Source: Pseudoalteromonas ostreae (GTDB taxonomy: Bacteria; Pseudomonadota; Gammaproteobacteria; Enterobacterales; Alteromonadaceae). From it: DNA of 64,000 nucleotides. The notes below the pieces were generated by a model, which saw nothing but the letters and a program-made list of their open reading frames with translations, had not been told where the DNA came from and made no database searches. Positions 53,300-62,682 of the stretch are shown one piece after another; positions within the stretch are counted from its first letter, which is position 1; each line of letters opens with the position of its first letter. The position numbers and the translations under genes are program-made. The DNA is taken from contig NZ_JAGPYN010000001.1 in NCBI RefSeq assembly GCF_018069805.1, positions 62,001 to 126,000 of the forward strand, in the 5' to 3' direction.

Positions 53300-55604
53300 A
53301 CCATTTCTCAATTGTTAGTTTAAATTTATCTAAGGTAATTGGTTTGCTAATAAAATCAGACATACCAATAGATAAACAATGTTCATGATCACCTTTCATA
53401 GCTGCTCCTGTGACAGCAATAATAGGGATATGAGAGGTATCTTGTTGCCCTTCTCTTGCTCTAATTTGCTTGGTCATGGCAAAGCCATCCATAACAGGCA
53501 TATGGCAGTCGGTTAAAATTAAAGCGTAATGACCTATTTGCCACATTTTCAGTCCTTGTGCACCATCGTTTGCTAATTCACATTGATATCCAAGCTTAGC
53601 AAGCTGTTTAAGCATTAACTTTTGGTTAAATGGGTTGTCTTCAACTAACAAAATTGGGCGGCTATTTTCAGAAATATTGTCATAATTTACCGCATCGTCG
53701 TTGTCTAGGTTAAGGTCAAAGTCTGCTGCTTGAATATTATATGGCTGTTGGTTAGCTAAAAGAGATAGGCACTTTTTTATATTAAAGAATGTTACTGTTG
53801 CAATCTCTAAGCTGGGGGTATTTGTTAATAGTTGTTTTAAATTTTTCTGGATAGTGTGTTCATAAAGAATTAGTTGGTCATTATTTGGTAGGGCGGCAGG
53901 TTTTATTAATTGGATGTCATGCAAAGATGTTATGACGAAGATTGATAGATGCTCAGAGCTACTATCAACAGCATCACCGATATGGCAAAAAGTAATAGTT
54001 TTTATATAGAATGCAAGTTTTTCGCTAATGATAGTCGTTTGCAGTTCATTGTTTTTATTGTGGTATAAGGTTGCGGCCTCGAATAAATACTCGGCTTCAC
54101 GAGTTTTGAAATTCCATGTAGGTACACCGACCTTAAACTCACTGCCTAGGCCAAGCTCGCTGGTAACTAAAATTTCTCCTCCCATTAAGTCTATGAGTCG
54201 CCCGCAAATAGCCAATCCTAGCCCCGTGCCTCCAAAGCGTCGTGTAGTGCTCTTGTCGGCTTGAGTGAATGGTGTAAACAATTTCTTTTGGGTGTCTTTA
54301 TCTATGCCAATACCATTATCGACAACTTTCATGATAAGCTTGCTAACTAGCTGATTAATTTGAACGCATTCCACATGAATTATCACTTTCCCTATTTTAT
54401 TTTTACAATTTCCAGTGAACTTAATCGCATTACTGACCAAATTAAAAAGTATTTGTCGGATCCGGTTACCATCGCCATTAATCTGCGCTGGTAGACTGGA
54501 GGTCTCAGCAATAGTTAATACAAGTCCTTTTTGATGCGCAATGGGGGCACAAAGAATAGCGATATTATGAAGTGTTTCAGAAATGTCAAAATCGTAGCAG
54601 TCTAGCTCTAACTTACCGGCTTCAATTTTATTGATGTCCAGAATATCATTTAAAATTGATACCAGATTATTTGCAGCAATAGCGGCAGTATCAAGTAAAT
54701 CTTGTTCTTCAAAGCTATTATTCTGCAGTGCTAGGAGGTCGAGTGCGCCAATAATCGCATTCATTGGCGTGCGTAACTCATGGCTCATCATAGATAAGAA
54801 TTCAGATTTTGATTGGCTGGCCATCTCGGCATGCTTTACAGCTTGGTGCAATTCTTTAGTTCGAGATTTGACTTCTGCCTCAAGTTGTAAATTTGATTCT
54901 TGCAAACGCATTCTAGCTTCATATACTGAGGAATGATCAATTATTACACCATCAATACACACCGCTTGAGAAACTGTGCTATTGCGCACTACACCTTTAG
55001 CATAAATATAAACTAAGCTCTGATCTTTGAGAATATAACGGTACTCACGTTCAAAATTGCTGCCAGTTTCTGCACAATGTTGAAGTGCTGAAACAACGTC
55101 ATCAACATCAAGTGGGTGAATAGTGCAAGTCCAATCATTGAGGTTCATATTATCTGTAGGAATGACTTTGTCTAACATTTCAGCTGTTTGCTGATCCCAA
55201 GAGAATGACCAGCCAGTTGCAGTTAAAATCGCTTGCCAAGTACCAATTCGGCCCGCTTTAAGAGCTAATTCACGGCTTTTATCAAATTGATGATCGTAAT
55301 CATTGTTAGTATTTGGTGTGGGGGCAGAGTCTGTTACAAGTAGCAACTGTGTGGTTTGCTGGTATGGTAACATTAAAAAAGTTAATCGCTGCTTTAATGT
55401 GGTGGCGGTAAAACTGTTACTTATATCGCTATTAAATAGTTCGTCACATTGAGGTGAAGAAAAGGTCAAAAAATTTTCTATATGCTGATTTTTAAGTGAG
55501 CTTGATTTACCGGTTAAGAGTATGGAGGCGGCTTTGTTATGAGCTAAAATAATAAATTCATGAGTGACAATTAAAGCCGCCGTGCTGGTTAGTTCTAGCT
55601 CCAT
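53289..55604 (-). CDS. Hybrid sensor histidine kinase with receiver domain
   Basis: A 771-residue cytoplasmic hybrid kinase; no membrane segment is seen. Residues ~1-90 are a PAS-like region and ~110-230 a second PAS domain. A coiled coil follows (~232-262), then the dimerisation domain with His275 in MMSHELRTPMNAIIG, the ATPase domain (NLVSNAIKF, VVDNGIGI, GGTGLGLAI), and a degenerate segment. The C-terminal receiver domain has LVEDNPFNQ and phospho-acceptor Asp699 in LTDCHMPVMDG. It lies between a response regulator gene (57 bases upstream) and an Hpt gene (overlapping), so the three form one phosphorelay operon. Signal and target are unknown. Confidence 0.93.
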   Translation of the reverse strand: MELELTSTAALIVTHEFIILAHNKAASILLTGKSSSLKNQHIENFLTFSSPQCDELFNSDISNSFTATTLKQRLTFLMLPYQQTTQLLLVTDSAPTPNTNNDYDHQFDKSRELALKAGRIGTWQAILTATGWSFSWDQQTAEMLDKVIPTDNMNLNDWTCTIHPLDVDDVVSALQHCAETGSNFEREYRYILKDQSLVYIYAKGVVRNSTVSQAVCIDGVIIDHSSVYEARMRLQESNLQLEAEVKSRTKELHQAVKHAEMASQSKSEFLSMMSHELRTPMNAIIGALDLLALQNNSFEEQDLLDTAAIAANNLVSILNDILDINKIEAGKLELDCYDFDISETLHNIAILCAPIAHQKGLVLTIAETSSLPAQINGDGNRIRQILFNLVSNAIKFTGNCKNKIGKVIIHVECVQINQLVSKLIMKVVDNGIGIDKDTQKKLFTPFTQADKSTTRRFGGTGLGLAICGRLIDLMGGEILVTSELGLGSEFKVGVPTWNFKTREAEYLFEAATLYHNKNNELQTTIISEKLAFYIKTITFCHIGDAVDSSSEHLSIFVITSLHDIQLIKPAALPNNDQLILYEHTIQKNLKQLLTNTPSLEIATVTFFNIKKCLSLLANQQPYNIQAADFDLNLDNDDAVNYDNISENSRPILLVEDNPFNQKLMLKQLAKLGYQCELANDGAQGLKMWQIGHYALILTDCHMPVMDGFAMTKQIRAREGQQDTSHIPIIAVTGAAMKGDHEHCLSIGMSDFISKPITLDKFKLTIEKWYEN

Positions 55605-55660
55605 GTTTGTACCTACCGTTTGAGTATTATTAGTTGTTAAAAATGCTCTGAAAAGTTAAC

Positions 55661-56830
55661 TCAAGAACATTTCTCGATTGCTTTTAAAATAGAAAGTTTA
55701 GTTGAGGGTTTAGTGATGTAGGCGGCTAATCCTAAACTTGCCCATTTTTTTATTAAATCTTTATTTTTATTACTGGTCAACGCGATGATAGGTACTTCTT
55801 TACAGTTAGGTATATTGCGGATATTCCGAGTGGTATTGTAGCCATCCAAATCAGGCATGAAAAGGTCCATAAAAACTAAATCATATTTTTCTTTACGTAA
55901 TATTTTTATAGCTTCAAGTCCGGTTGCGACACAGTTAACGTGATAGCCCTCATCAATTAAAATTTGACCAATGATATTGCGGTAAATGTCGTTATCTTCG
56001 ACAACCATAATTTTTGATTGTATTTTTTGTAGTGGCTGTTCTTGGCTAGGTTCCAAATTTATTTCGTTTAGTGGTGGTGCTAAATTACGGTGGTTAGGTG
56101 CAGTGCTTTGTTTTAATAGTTCAGATGTATGTGAAAGTGAATGCTGTTTATCTTTAAGCTTATCTATCAATTCAGTAACAGAGGAGTTGAGTTGGGACTC
56201 TAATTCGTTAAGTAATGGCGCGATATACTTTTCTCTAAGTTCATCAATCAGCGCTGTTTGGGCTTCATTGATTCCTTGTTGTTTGGCTAAATCACTTCTA
56301 ACGGAGTGTAATTTTTGTTTAGTGCTGTTTTGATATTGCGCTGCGTCATCAAGTAATTGTTTAACATCAGCATCAATATGGCCAAAATGTTCATCCGTTA
56401 GATTTTTGATATCATTGTTTTTTTTACTATTTACTAAGGCATTATTTAAAATCATTCGCAGCCGATAGTTTTCATACATGGGCTTATAAACAAAGTAATC
56501 GTTGAAAATACCCTTCATACAACAGCGAAAAGCGATACCAGACTCTTTATTTTCACACAATAAAATATTTTCATGGGGGTAATCAAGGAGACTTTGTTTT
56601 GCTAGTTTACTGTATAATTCAATGCTACGTTTGACGTTTGACATGGCAATAATAATTACTAAAGGCAGTGAGTCAACTAATATTTTTTGTATCTCTTCAA
56701 AATGATTAAGTGTCCTAAAAGCATCGACTTGTGATGAAATTAACTCAGCCACACCACTTAAATCCTCTACTTTATCACAAAGTAAAATAACTTTAGGGTG
56801 ACGTTCAACATGTTCTATTTCTTTACTCAT
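55661..56830 (-). CDS. Response regulator with degenerate N-terminal receiver, coiled coil and C-terminal receiver
   Basis: A 389-residue regulator without a DNA-binding domain. Residues ~10-135 resemble a receiver fold (PKVILLCDKVEDLSG, then LVIIIAMSNVKRS) but lack the phospho-acceptor Asp. Residues ~140-260 are helical and coiled. The C-terminal receiver (IMVVEDNDIYRNIIGQILIDEGYHV) has phospho-acceptor Asp322 in DLVFMDLFMPDLDGYN and the conserved Thr and Lys in ALTSN and YITKP. It would act through protein contact. It is first in the operon with the hybrid kinase and Hpt genes. AAGG upstream supports the start. Confidence 0.9.
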   Translation of the reverse strand: MSKEIEHVERHPKVILLCDKVEDLSGVAELISSQVDAFRTLNHFEEIQKILVDSLPLVIIIAMSNVKRSIELYSKLAKQSLLDYPHENILLCENKESGIAFRCCMKGIFNDYFVYKPMYENYRLRMILNNALVNSKKNNDIKNLTDEHFGHIDADVKQLLDDAAQYQNSTKQKLHSVRSDLAKQQGINEAQTALIDELREKYIAPLLNELESQLNSSVTELIDKLKDKQHSLSHTSELLKQSTAPNHRNLAPPLNEINLEPSQEQPLQKIQSKIMVVEDNDIYRNIIGQILIDEGYHVNCVATGLEAIKILRKEKYDLVFMDLFMPDLDGYNTTRNIRNIPNCKEVPIIALTSNKNKDLIKKWASLGLAAYITKPSTKLSILKAIEKCS

Positions 56831-56985
56831 TGGCTATTACCTTCATGTTTTACTGTATCAGCATTTAGGCGTTCAATTATTTGAGACTCATAAAATAGTA
56901 GTCGCTTTTTATAACTTGTACTAAATTTTATTAAACATGCTAGCGGGCACTTTTATTGTTGCTACTATTTATTGAGAGGCAACTT

Positions 56986-57048
56986 ATGGTGCGTGCTAAG
57001 TCCTTAAATTTATTAATACTAGACTCCCTTTACTGGTTAATTGTTTAA
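56986..57048 (+). CDS. Possible 20-residue small ORF with ribosome site
   Basis: ATG at 56986 and TAA at 57046-57048, with AGAGG six bases upstream. The peptide starts MVRAKSLNLLILDS and is mostly hydrophobic, so a small membrane peptide is conceivable. No homologue is known to me. Chance is a fair alternative. Confidence 0.2.
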   Translation: MVRAKSLNLLILDSLYWLIV

Positions 57049-57226
57049 CCCATTTAGGCTATTAATACAGTGTTTATAAGTCCCAAAAAATGCTTTTGTG
57101 TTTTGGTATATGATGGCGATTTGCATAAAGGAGATTAAAGCTATATTCGTCAATGTGAAACGTGACATATTCCTGAGTATGTGTTGGCTGATGAAGTATA
57201 AAGGCAGGGTTAAATCGTAATACTAA

Positions 57227-57252
57227 AAAGCCCAGTATGATTACTGGGCTTT
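57227..57252 (-). terminator. Terminator after the iron-type TonB-dependent receptor gene
   Basis: AAAGCCCAGTA and TACTGGGCTTT form a perfect 11-bp stem with loop TGAT, and T residues follow on the minus strand. Confidence 0.9.
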
Positions 57253-57268
57253 GTTTATTATTTATCGG

Positions 57269-59593
57269 TTAAAAGCTATAGCTCATAGATACCCAAAAAC
57301 TACGTGCTTTTTGTGTGGTGTTATAATCTGAGGTACATTCATATTCTTCTTGTGATGTGACTAACAAACAAGTGCGGCTTGATAAGTCGTCATCCAGCAG
57401 ATTATTAATACGGGCATTTAATGCTAGGCTATCATTAATTTTATAACTCGCAGCCAGATGATATAAATCATAGGCTTTGTAGTAGAGCTTTTGTGTTTCA
57501 GGGCCTTGTGGGCCAGACACATTAGCAGTCCCTCGATAACGATCACTGCGGATTTCAGAAATAAGTGAAACACTTAAATCATCTAATGGTTGCCATGCAA
57601 GCGTTAAGTTATACATATTTTTAGGTGTATTAACGAGCGGTAAGCCTTCATCACGGCCACTTTTTACTTCGCTGTCGGTGTAAGTAAAGTTACCGCGCAG
57701 TGCTAAGCGGTCGATAATTTGCCAGTTAGCAGCTACTTCAACACCACGAGTTGCTGATTTATCAACGTTAGCTGCTTGTCTGAACGAGGTGCTGCCAATG
57801 CCAGCCCAACCTGCGCCAATCTCAACGCAAGGTTCGTCACTAATGGCCACTTCACAGTTTGGTAAGTTATCTTGGTTAATGATTTTGTCTTTAAAATCAT
57901 TGTAAAACACCGTTACATTACCGCTGAAACTATCACTGCCATTAAAGTAAGCGGCCATTTCGTAGTTTACACTGGTCTCTGGCTGTAAGTCTGGTGTGCC
58001 CACGAAAGGGCGCGTACCTTGGCCACCAAAACCGGTGATCCCTGGGAATAACTGGTTTGGCTCTGGGGTTTTATAACCTGTGCTAACACCACCTTTAAAC
58101 GTCCATTCATCGGCAGGAGAATAGGCTAAATATGCACGAGGACTAACTTGTGAGCCAAAAATATTATGGTGATCATAACGAGCGCCGAAAGTCGCAGTTA
58201 GATCAGGAGTTATTTCCCAGTTATCTTCTGCGAAAATAGCGGTTTGGCGGTGGCTTTGAGTTGTCCCTTCACGGAAACCATCTCCGTACATACCAAATAC
58301 ACCATCTTCCATTTCGGCATCAAAATATTGTGCGCCAACTACAAAGTAGTGGTTATCAATATTTGATTCAAACTTAGTATCAATAATTAAGTTATCAAGT
58401 TTGAGTGTCCGCATTGGACGAGGTAAAAAAGCCGTATCAAGTTGCGCGTAAATTGCATCTGTTAATTTTGGTTTTTTGCTGCCTTGATCTTGCACAGCCT
58501 GATCCCAAATGGCTTGCACACCTAGACGCTCTTGTACATTAAGCGGTAATGAACGGCCAAAGTTTTCGCTGCTACTTTGAGTGATGCTGCTGGTAAGCGT
58601 GCCAGCGTCATAGCGCCCAACATGGGCGAGTACAAATTGTTCACGCTCAACACGTTGATAAGGAGTATACCCTACGCGAGGTTGGACAATACCATCACGA
58701 ACACGCCATAAACTGACTGGGCTGTCTAACGTACCGGTTTGACCTTCGGTGTTATCGTAGCGCTGTTTGGCTACATCGTACTCAAAGGTAATTTCGTTTT
58801 GTTTATTTATTAGGTAGTTTATTGTTGCGCCCGCATTCCAGTTACGTGCTGCAACAATTTTTTTATCGCCAAAGCTGCCGTCATCAACCCAGATGCTGCC
58901 ATCTGGTAGTGGTAAATTTTCACTGTAGGTAGGCTTACTTTCTTGGCGGTCATAGAAGCTACCACGAATACCATATGTTAACCCTTCAATGCCGCTTGGA
59001 CCGGTTAAATATAGGTCGATTTTGTTATCGTTACCGTACTGGTCGTCAGTTTGAATATTGCTGCTTACAGTCACGCTACCATGTGTGGTATCAAGGTTTT
59101 TACGAGTGATGATATTAATAACACCACCAATGGCATCTGCACCGTATAACGTAGACATGGGCCCACGTACAACCTCAATGCGTTCAATTGCTTCAAGTGG
59201 TGGCATATACATAAATTGGCTATTGCCAAAATTATTTGGTCCGATGTTACCTACATCACTTTGACGACGGCCATCAATTAACACTAAGGTGTAGCTAGCA
59301 GGTAGGCCACGCATAGTAATGCTGATATTGCCGTTTTTATCTTGTCCTTCTCCTACATCGATACCTTCGATATCACGAAGTGCATCTGCAAGACTATTAA
59401 ATGGCTTATTTTGAAGATCTTCGCGAGAAACAACCGAGACACTCGCAGGGGCATCAATTAATTTTTGTTCGTAACCAGATGCGGTAACAACCATAACTTC
59501 CATATTTTCAGCGCTGTTATCATCAGCAATAAGTGGTGTAGATGTTAATAATGCACTGATCAGCGAGGCCAAATAAAGTGGGCGGGATTTCAT
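57269..59593 (-). CDS. TonB-dependent receptor, siderophore/CirA-FepA type
   Basis: A 774-residue outer-membrane receptor. Signal peptide cleavage is near LIA-DD. A TonB-box-like MEVMVVTA follows, then the plug domain (SVVSREDLQNKPFNSLADALRDIEGIDV, MRGLPASYTLVLIDGRRQ, RIEVVRGPMSTLYGADAIGGVINIITRK) and a 22-strand barrel ending in SFWVSMSYSF with terminal Phe. The plug resembles the CirA/FepA/enterobactin and colicin receptor group, so the substrate is probably a catecholate siderophore. A near-consensus Fur box 60 bases upstream supports iron control. GAAGGA upstream supports the start. Confidence 0.93.
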   Translation of the reverse strand: MKSRPLYLASLISALLTSTPLIADDNSAENMEVMVVTASGYEQKLIDAPASVSVVSREDLQNKPFNSLADALRDIEGIDVGEGQDKNGNISITMRGLPASYTLVLIDGRRQSDVGNIGPNNFGNSQFMYMPPLEAIERIEVVRGPMSTLYGADAIGGVINIITRKNLDTTHGSVTVSSNIQTDDQYGNDNKIDLYLTGPSGIEGLTYGIRGSFYDRQESKPTYSENLPLPDGSIWVDDGSFGDKKIVAARNWNAGATINYLINKQNEITFEYDVAKQRYDNTEGQTGTLDSPVSLWRVRDGIVQPRVGYTPYQRVEREQFVLAHVGRYDAGTLTSSITQSSSENFGRSLPLNVQERLGVQAIWDQAVQDQGSKKPKLTDAIYAQLDTAFLPRPMRTLKLDNLIIDTKFESNIDNHYFVVGAQYFDAEMEDGVFGMYGDGFREGTTQSHRQTAIFAEDNWEITPDLTATFGARYDHHNIFGSQVSPRAYLAYSPADEWTFKGGVSTGYKTPEPNQLFPGITGFGGQGTRPFVGTPDLQPETSVNYEMAAYFNGSDSFSGNVTVFYNDFKDKIINQDNLPNCEVAISDEPCVEIGAGWAGIGSTSFRQAANVDKSATRGVEVAANWQIIDRLALRGNFTYTDSEVKSGRDEGLPLVNTPKNMYNLTLAWQPLDDLSVSLISEIRSDRYRGTANVSGPQGPETQKLYYKAYDLYHLAASYKINDSLALNARINNLLDDDLSSRTCLLVTSQEEYECTSDYNTTQKARSFWVSMSYSF

Positions 59594-59652
59594 TGTACTT
59601 CCTTCATGAAAAGAATAAAGATTATAAATCTAATTAGCAACCGAGGTCGGCA

Positions 59653-59667
59653 TGATAACAATTATCA
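59653..59667. promoter_or_regulatory. Fur-box-like site upstream of the iron-type receptor gene
   Basis: TGATAACAATTATCA matches the 7-1-7 Fur consensus TGATAATNATTATCA at 13 of 14 informative positions. It is 60 bases upstream of the receptor start, in the expected promoter region. Confidence 0.78.
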
Positions 59668-59785
59668 GTTGTATGTTCAATTGTGTAGGTGGGAGTATTT
59701 ACATTTAGTGAATAATATTCATATTAATGTAATGTCTAGTAGCTGTTTGTATGGGGGGGCGAATACTGTTGTACAGTACGAAAAT

Positions 59786-59817
59786 GACAAGCCCAGCAAG
59801 GGGATGCTGGGCTTGTC
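59786..59817. terminator. Very stable hairpin between receptor promoter and hemerythrin terminator
   Basis: GACAAGCCCAGCA and TGCTGGGCTTGTC form a perfect 13-bp stem with loop AGGGGA. A few T residues follow on the minus strand. A second terminator for the hemerythrin gene lies just upstream, so this may be a back-up or the end of an unannotated small transcript. Confidence 0.55.
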
Positions 59818-59846
59818 ACTTAGTAGCAATAATGTTTAATTAGAAA

Positions 59847-59870
59847 AACACGCTGCCTAAGCTGCGTGTT
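59847..59870 (-). terminator. Terminator after the hemerythrin gene
   Basis: AACACGC-T-GC and GC-T-GCGTGTT pair around CTAA with one T-T mismatch. On the minus strand the stem is followed by TTTTT. Confidence 0.8.
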
Positions 59871-59909
59871 AAAGAGGGGACGATCAAAGTGTCTCTATAA
59901 CCAAAGCTT

Positions 59910-60344
59910 CTAAGATGCTTCATTCATTGCGTCGTTATATTCTTCGGCTAAGCTTTGTTTTTGCGCTTCGGTTAGCGCTTTTCCAGCCAGTTGAAATATT
60001 TCATGTTCTTCTTCCGCAAGATGATGATGCACCAAGTGATGAAGTTTCTTCGCGGTAACTAACCAAGCAGGTGAACTCATATTGGTTTCTTCAAGTTGTT
60101 CAATTAACTCGTCAAGCTCATGATGTTCGGCTATCCCATGACGGGCTTTTTCGTGAGTTAAATCATCAAACATTAAAGGGTTATAAAAATAACGCTCTTC
60201 AAACTTGGCATGCTCTTCTAGCTCATGTTTTAAGTTATCCATAAGCGATTGACGATTCGGTGAATCTCCATGTGTTTCAATAAGTGCATCAACCAGTGAA
60301 CGTTGTTTATCGTGATCGTTACGTAGTGCTTCAAAAATATTCAT
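59910..60344 (-). CDS. Hemerythrin-domain protein
   Basis: A 144-residue cytoplasmic four-helix protein of the hemerythrin/HHE family, which binds two irons for sensing or storing oxygen or nitric oxide. Likely ligands are His11 (RNDHDKQ), His in LEEHAKFEE with its Glu, His in GIAEHHELDE, and His in HHHLAEEEHEIF with its Glu. No sensor partner domain is attached. AAGGAT upstream supports the start. The specific role is unknown. Confidence 0.9.
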   Translation of the reverse strand: MNIFEALRNDHDKQRSLVDALIETHGDSPNRQSLMDNLKHELEEHAKFEERYFYNPLMFDDLTHEKARHGIAEHHELDELIEQLEETNMSSPAWLVTAKKLHHLVHHHLAEEEHEIFQLAGKALTEAQKQSLAEEYNDAMNEAS

Positions 60345-60482
60345 GATTTATCCTTGCTTAACCTATTTACAGTTAACAGAAGCAAGTGGCGAGCCATGTT
60401 TTAAGGCATTGTTTTATATTGAAATTGAAAAAGCGAATCGCAAGAGGATATAAAAACAATGTAAAAGTTACAGGTTAAAATG

Positions 60483-60509
60483 AAAAAGGCCAACACTGTG
60501 GCTGGCCTT
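60483..60509 (-). terminator. Terminator after the S9 peptidase gene
   Basis: AAGGCCA and TGGCCTT pair around a 10-base loop, and TTTTTC follows on the minus strand. Confidence 0.85.
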
Positions 60510-60528
60510 GGATAAGTCAGATTAAGTA

Positions 60529-62577
60529 TTACTTGTTTGCGTCTTTAACCGCTTTTAGCTTAGCTGCGTGGTCAATCTCAAATGCTGGCATATCTTTGTT
60601 GCCATCAATTAAGTAATTATCCATCCAACGCATTAGACGTAAGCTGTAATCATATTGTGCAGCTACTTTACGGTTACCGTGTCCTTCACCAGGATAGTAT
60701 ACAAGGCGTACATCTTTGCCTTGTACTTTCATATAACGGTAAAGTTCCATTGATTGTGCTGGGTGTACGCGAGGATCATCTTTACCGTGCATAATAAGCA
60801 ATGGTGTTTTTGATTGACCAGCCCAGTAAATAGGGCTGCGCTCTAGATACCACTGCCATTTATCCCATGGGTAAGAGCGGGCATGTACGAGGTTCATTTC
60901 ATTGGAAATATCAGTCGTACCAAACTTTGAAAGTTGATTAGTTATGCCTACAAACATAACACTCGCTGCAAAGTGTTCAGTTAGTTTTGTTGCACCCCAG
61001 GCTGAGGCATAGCCGCCGTATGAACCACCGGTGATGCCAACACGTTTTGCATCAACTAAGCCTATTTCAACAAGATGATCTTTAAAATCAACTAGATCAT
61101 CAAACTCTTTACCAGCGTAATCGTTTTGGCCTAGTTTAGAGTAATCCACACCTTTACCGGTAGAGCCGCGATAGTTAGGGTAAAACATTGCATAGCCGCG
61201 TGCGGCACCCATTTGCCCAGGACGAGAATAGTTAGTTACCCAGCCATCTTTATCATGGCTTTCAGGACCGCCGTGCACAGACATAATTAATGGATAACGT
61301 GTGCCTTCGCTGTAATCAAGCGGGTAAACCAGTACCCCATCAATCTCTACACCGTCACGGGCTTTAAGTGAAATAGTTTGTTGCTTCGCAAAACGTTTGT
61401 CATTCAACCATGAGTTTGAATCGGTTAAACGTTGTGCTTTAGAACCACGAATAATAAATACTTCATTTGGGTGCTTCGCTGTGTTGCCGCGCAGTGCTAT
61501 GGTTTTATCTGAATCTGAAATGCTCAGGTTTGAAGCTATAAATTCACCTTCTTTAATTAGCTTCTTGTATTTGTTTGAACCAGCTTTAATATTCGCTACA
61601 AAGCTTTGCGTACCAACATTGGCAATAAAGTTTAGTGTATTACGTTTATTAGACCATTCAAAATCAACGATATGACCCATAAAATCAGGTAACCAGTCTG
61701 TTACTTCACCGGTTTTTGTATCCGCTAAAAATAAGCGGCCAGCGGCTGGATCGTGTTTATCTTCTGCACCCCAAATTGCGATATAACGGCCATCATGAGA
61801 TAACTCAGCGCCATTAAGTTTACCTTCAGTGGCAAATGACATGGTTACTTGGTTGCTGGCAATATCAAATAAATGCCATTGTGATTTAGTGTATTTATCG
61901 TCAATCAGTGCCGTAGGCTGAGTTTTAACTAATAATTTGTCGCCTTGTGCTGCCCAGTTAACGTCGCTGACGTAATTGGCAACATTCAGGGCTTGCGGAG
62001 TTAATGGCTTGTCAGCTTTGGCTAAATCAACAATAAACAGTTGTTTATTCTTTAAGCCTAGCTCGTATACTTCTGCCATAAAACCGAGTTTTTTCAGTTC
62101 TTTTTCAGACTTATCAGCCGCTGGCATAGCTAAAATAGTAAGTTGCTTGTTATTAGGGCTTAATTGATAGCTTGAAATAGATGTGTCTTTTAGCGATAGC
62201 ACTTTTTGCGCTTGACCACCATCAACCGGAATTTGGTATAAAGCAGTAAACTTGTCGTCTTCTAACTTAGCTAAAAAATAAATGGTTTTACTGTCGTTTG
62301 ACCATTGAATACTCTTGATACTTACAGAGCCGGTAATGAAAGGCCGCTCAACACCTTCATCATCAACAACATAAAGCTCGCTGTAATTCGTGCCATTTTC
62401 ATCTACGTATAATTCACGTGGTACAGAGCGGGTAAATGCCACAGTCTCGCCATCAGGGCTGATACTGGTTTGTAGCACAGATTGAATTTTTGGAATATCT
62501 TCAACGGTTAACGATGTGGCAGCAACCGCCAATGAGCTTGAAAGCCCAATGGCCAGTGCTAAGCTAGTTTTTAGCAT
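60529..62577 (-). CDS. S9 family prolyl oligopeptidase-type serine peptidase, exported
   Basis: A 682-residue peptidase with a signal peptide (cleavage near AVA-AT), a seven-bladed beta-propeller (~35-420) and an alpha/beta hydrolase domain. The catalytic triad is visible as Ser in GGSYGGYAS, Asp in HGKDDPRVHP and His in GEGHGNR. This matches the acylaminoacyl-peptidase/dipeptidyl-peptidase group, which cleaves short peptides in the periplasm. The ATG at 62577 has AAGGA upstream; an ATG nine codons earlier lacks support. It is 105 bases after the partial TonB-dependent receptor gene on the same strand, so the receptor may import peptides that the enzyme then cuts. Confidence 0.93.
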   Translation of the reverse strand: MLKTSLALAIGLSSSLAVAATSLTVEDIPKIQSVLQTSISPDGETVAFTRSVPRELYVDENGTNYSELYVVDDEGVERPFITGSVSIKSIQWSNDSKTIYFLAKLEDDKFTALYQIPVDGGQAQKVLSLKDTSISSYQLSPNNKQLTILAMPAADKSEKELKKLGFMAEVYELGLKNKQLFIVDLAKADKPLTPQALNVANYVSDVNWAAQGDKLLVKTQPTALIDDKYTKSQWHLFDIASNQVTMSFATEGKLNGAELSHDGRYIAIWGAEDKHDPAAGRLFLADTKTGEVTDWLPDFMGHIVDFEWSNKRNTLNFIANVGTQSFVANIKAGSNKYKKLIKEGEFIASNLSISDSDKTIALRGNTAKHPNEVFIIRGSKAQRLTDSNSWLNDKRFAKQQTISLKARDGVEIDGVLVYPLDYSEGTRYPLIMSVHGGPESHDKDGWVTNYSRPGQMGAARGYAMFYPNYRGSTGKGVDYSKLGQNDYAGKEFDDLVDFKDHLVEIGLVDAKRVGITGGSYGGYASAWGATKLTEHFAASVMFVGITNQLSKFGTTDISNEMNLVHARSYPWDKWQWYLERSPIYWAGQSKTPLLIMHGKDDPRVHPAQSMELYRYMKVQGKDVRLVYYPGEGHGNRKVAAQYDYSLRLMRWMDNYLIDGNKDMPAFEIDHAAKLKAVKDANK

Positions 62578-62682
62578 GATTTTTCCTTCGCTTGTTTTAT
62601 TCACTTGTTTTAATTATCGAAGGATTATAACAGCACGTACCTTAAATGTTAAAATATGCGGCTAATACGCAAGCGTTAACGA

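Larger units (their letters stand above)
56831..57268. other. 438-bp region between response regulator and TonB-dependent receptor genes
   Basis: It holds the promoter of the phosphorelay operon, the terminator of the receptor gene (57227-57252) and a 20-codon frame at 56986-57048 with AGAGG six bases upstream. A strong AAAGGAG at 57127-57133 is followed by no ATG within reach. This may be decayed sequence. No conserved gene is recognised. Confidence 0.4.
59594..59909. other. 316-bp region between iron-type receptor and hemerythrin genes
   Basis: Contains a Fur-box-like site (59653-59667), a very stable 13-bp hairpin (59786-59817) and the terminator of the hemerythrin gene (59847-59870). A plus-strand open frame at 59606-59839 runs over these elements and is not judged to be a gene. 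Confidence 0.6.

Noticed and set aside
59606-59839. 77-codon plus-strand frame upstream of the hemerythrin gene
   Set aside because: It runs across the Fur box and a 13-bp hairpin, has no ribosome site and reads as low-quality protein.
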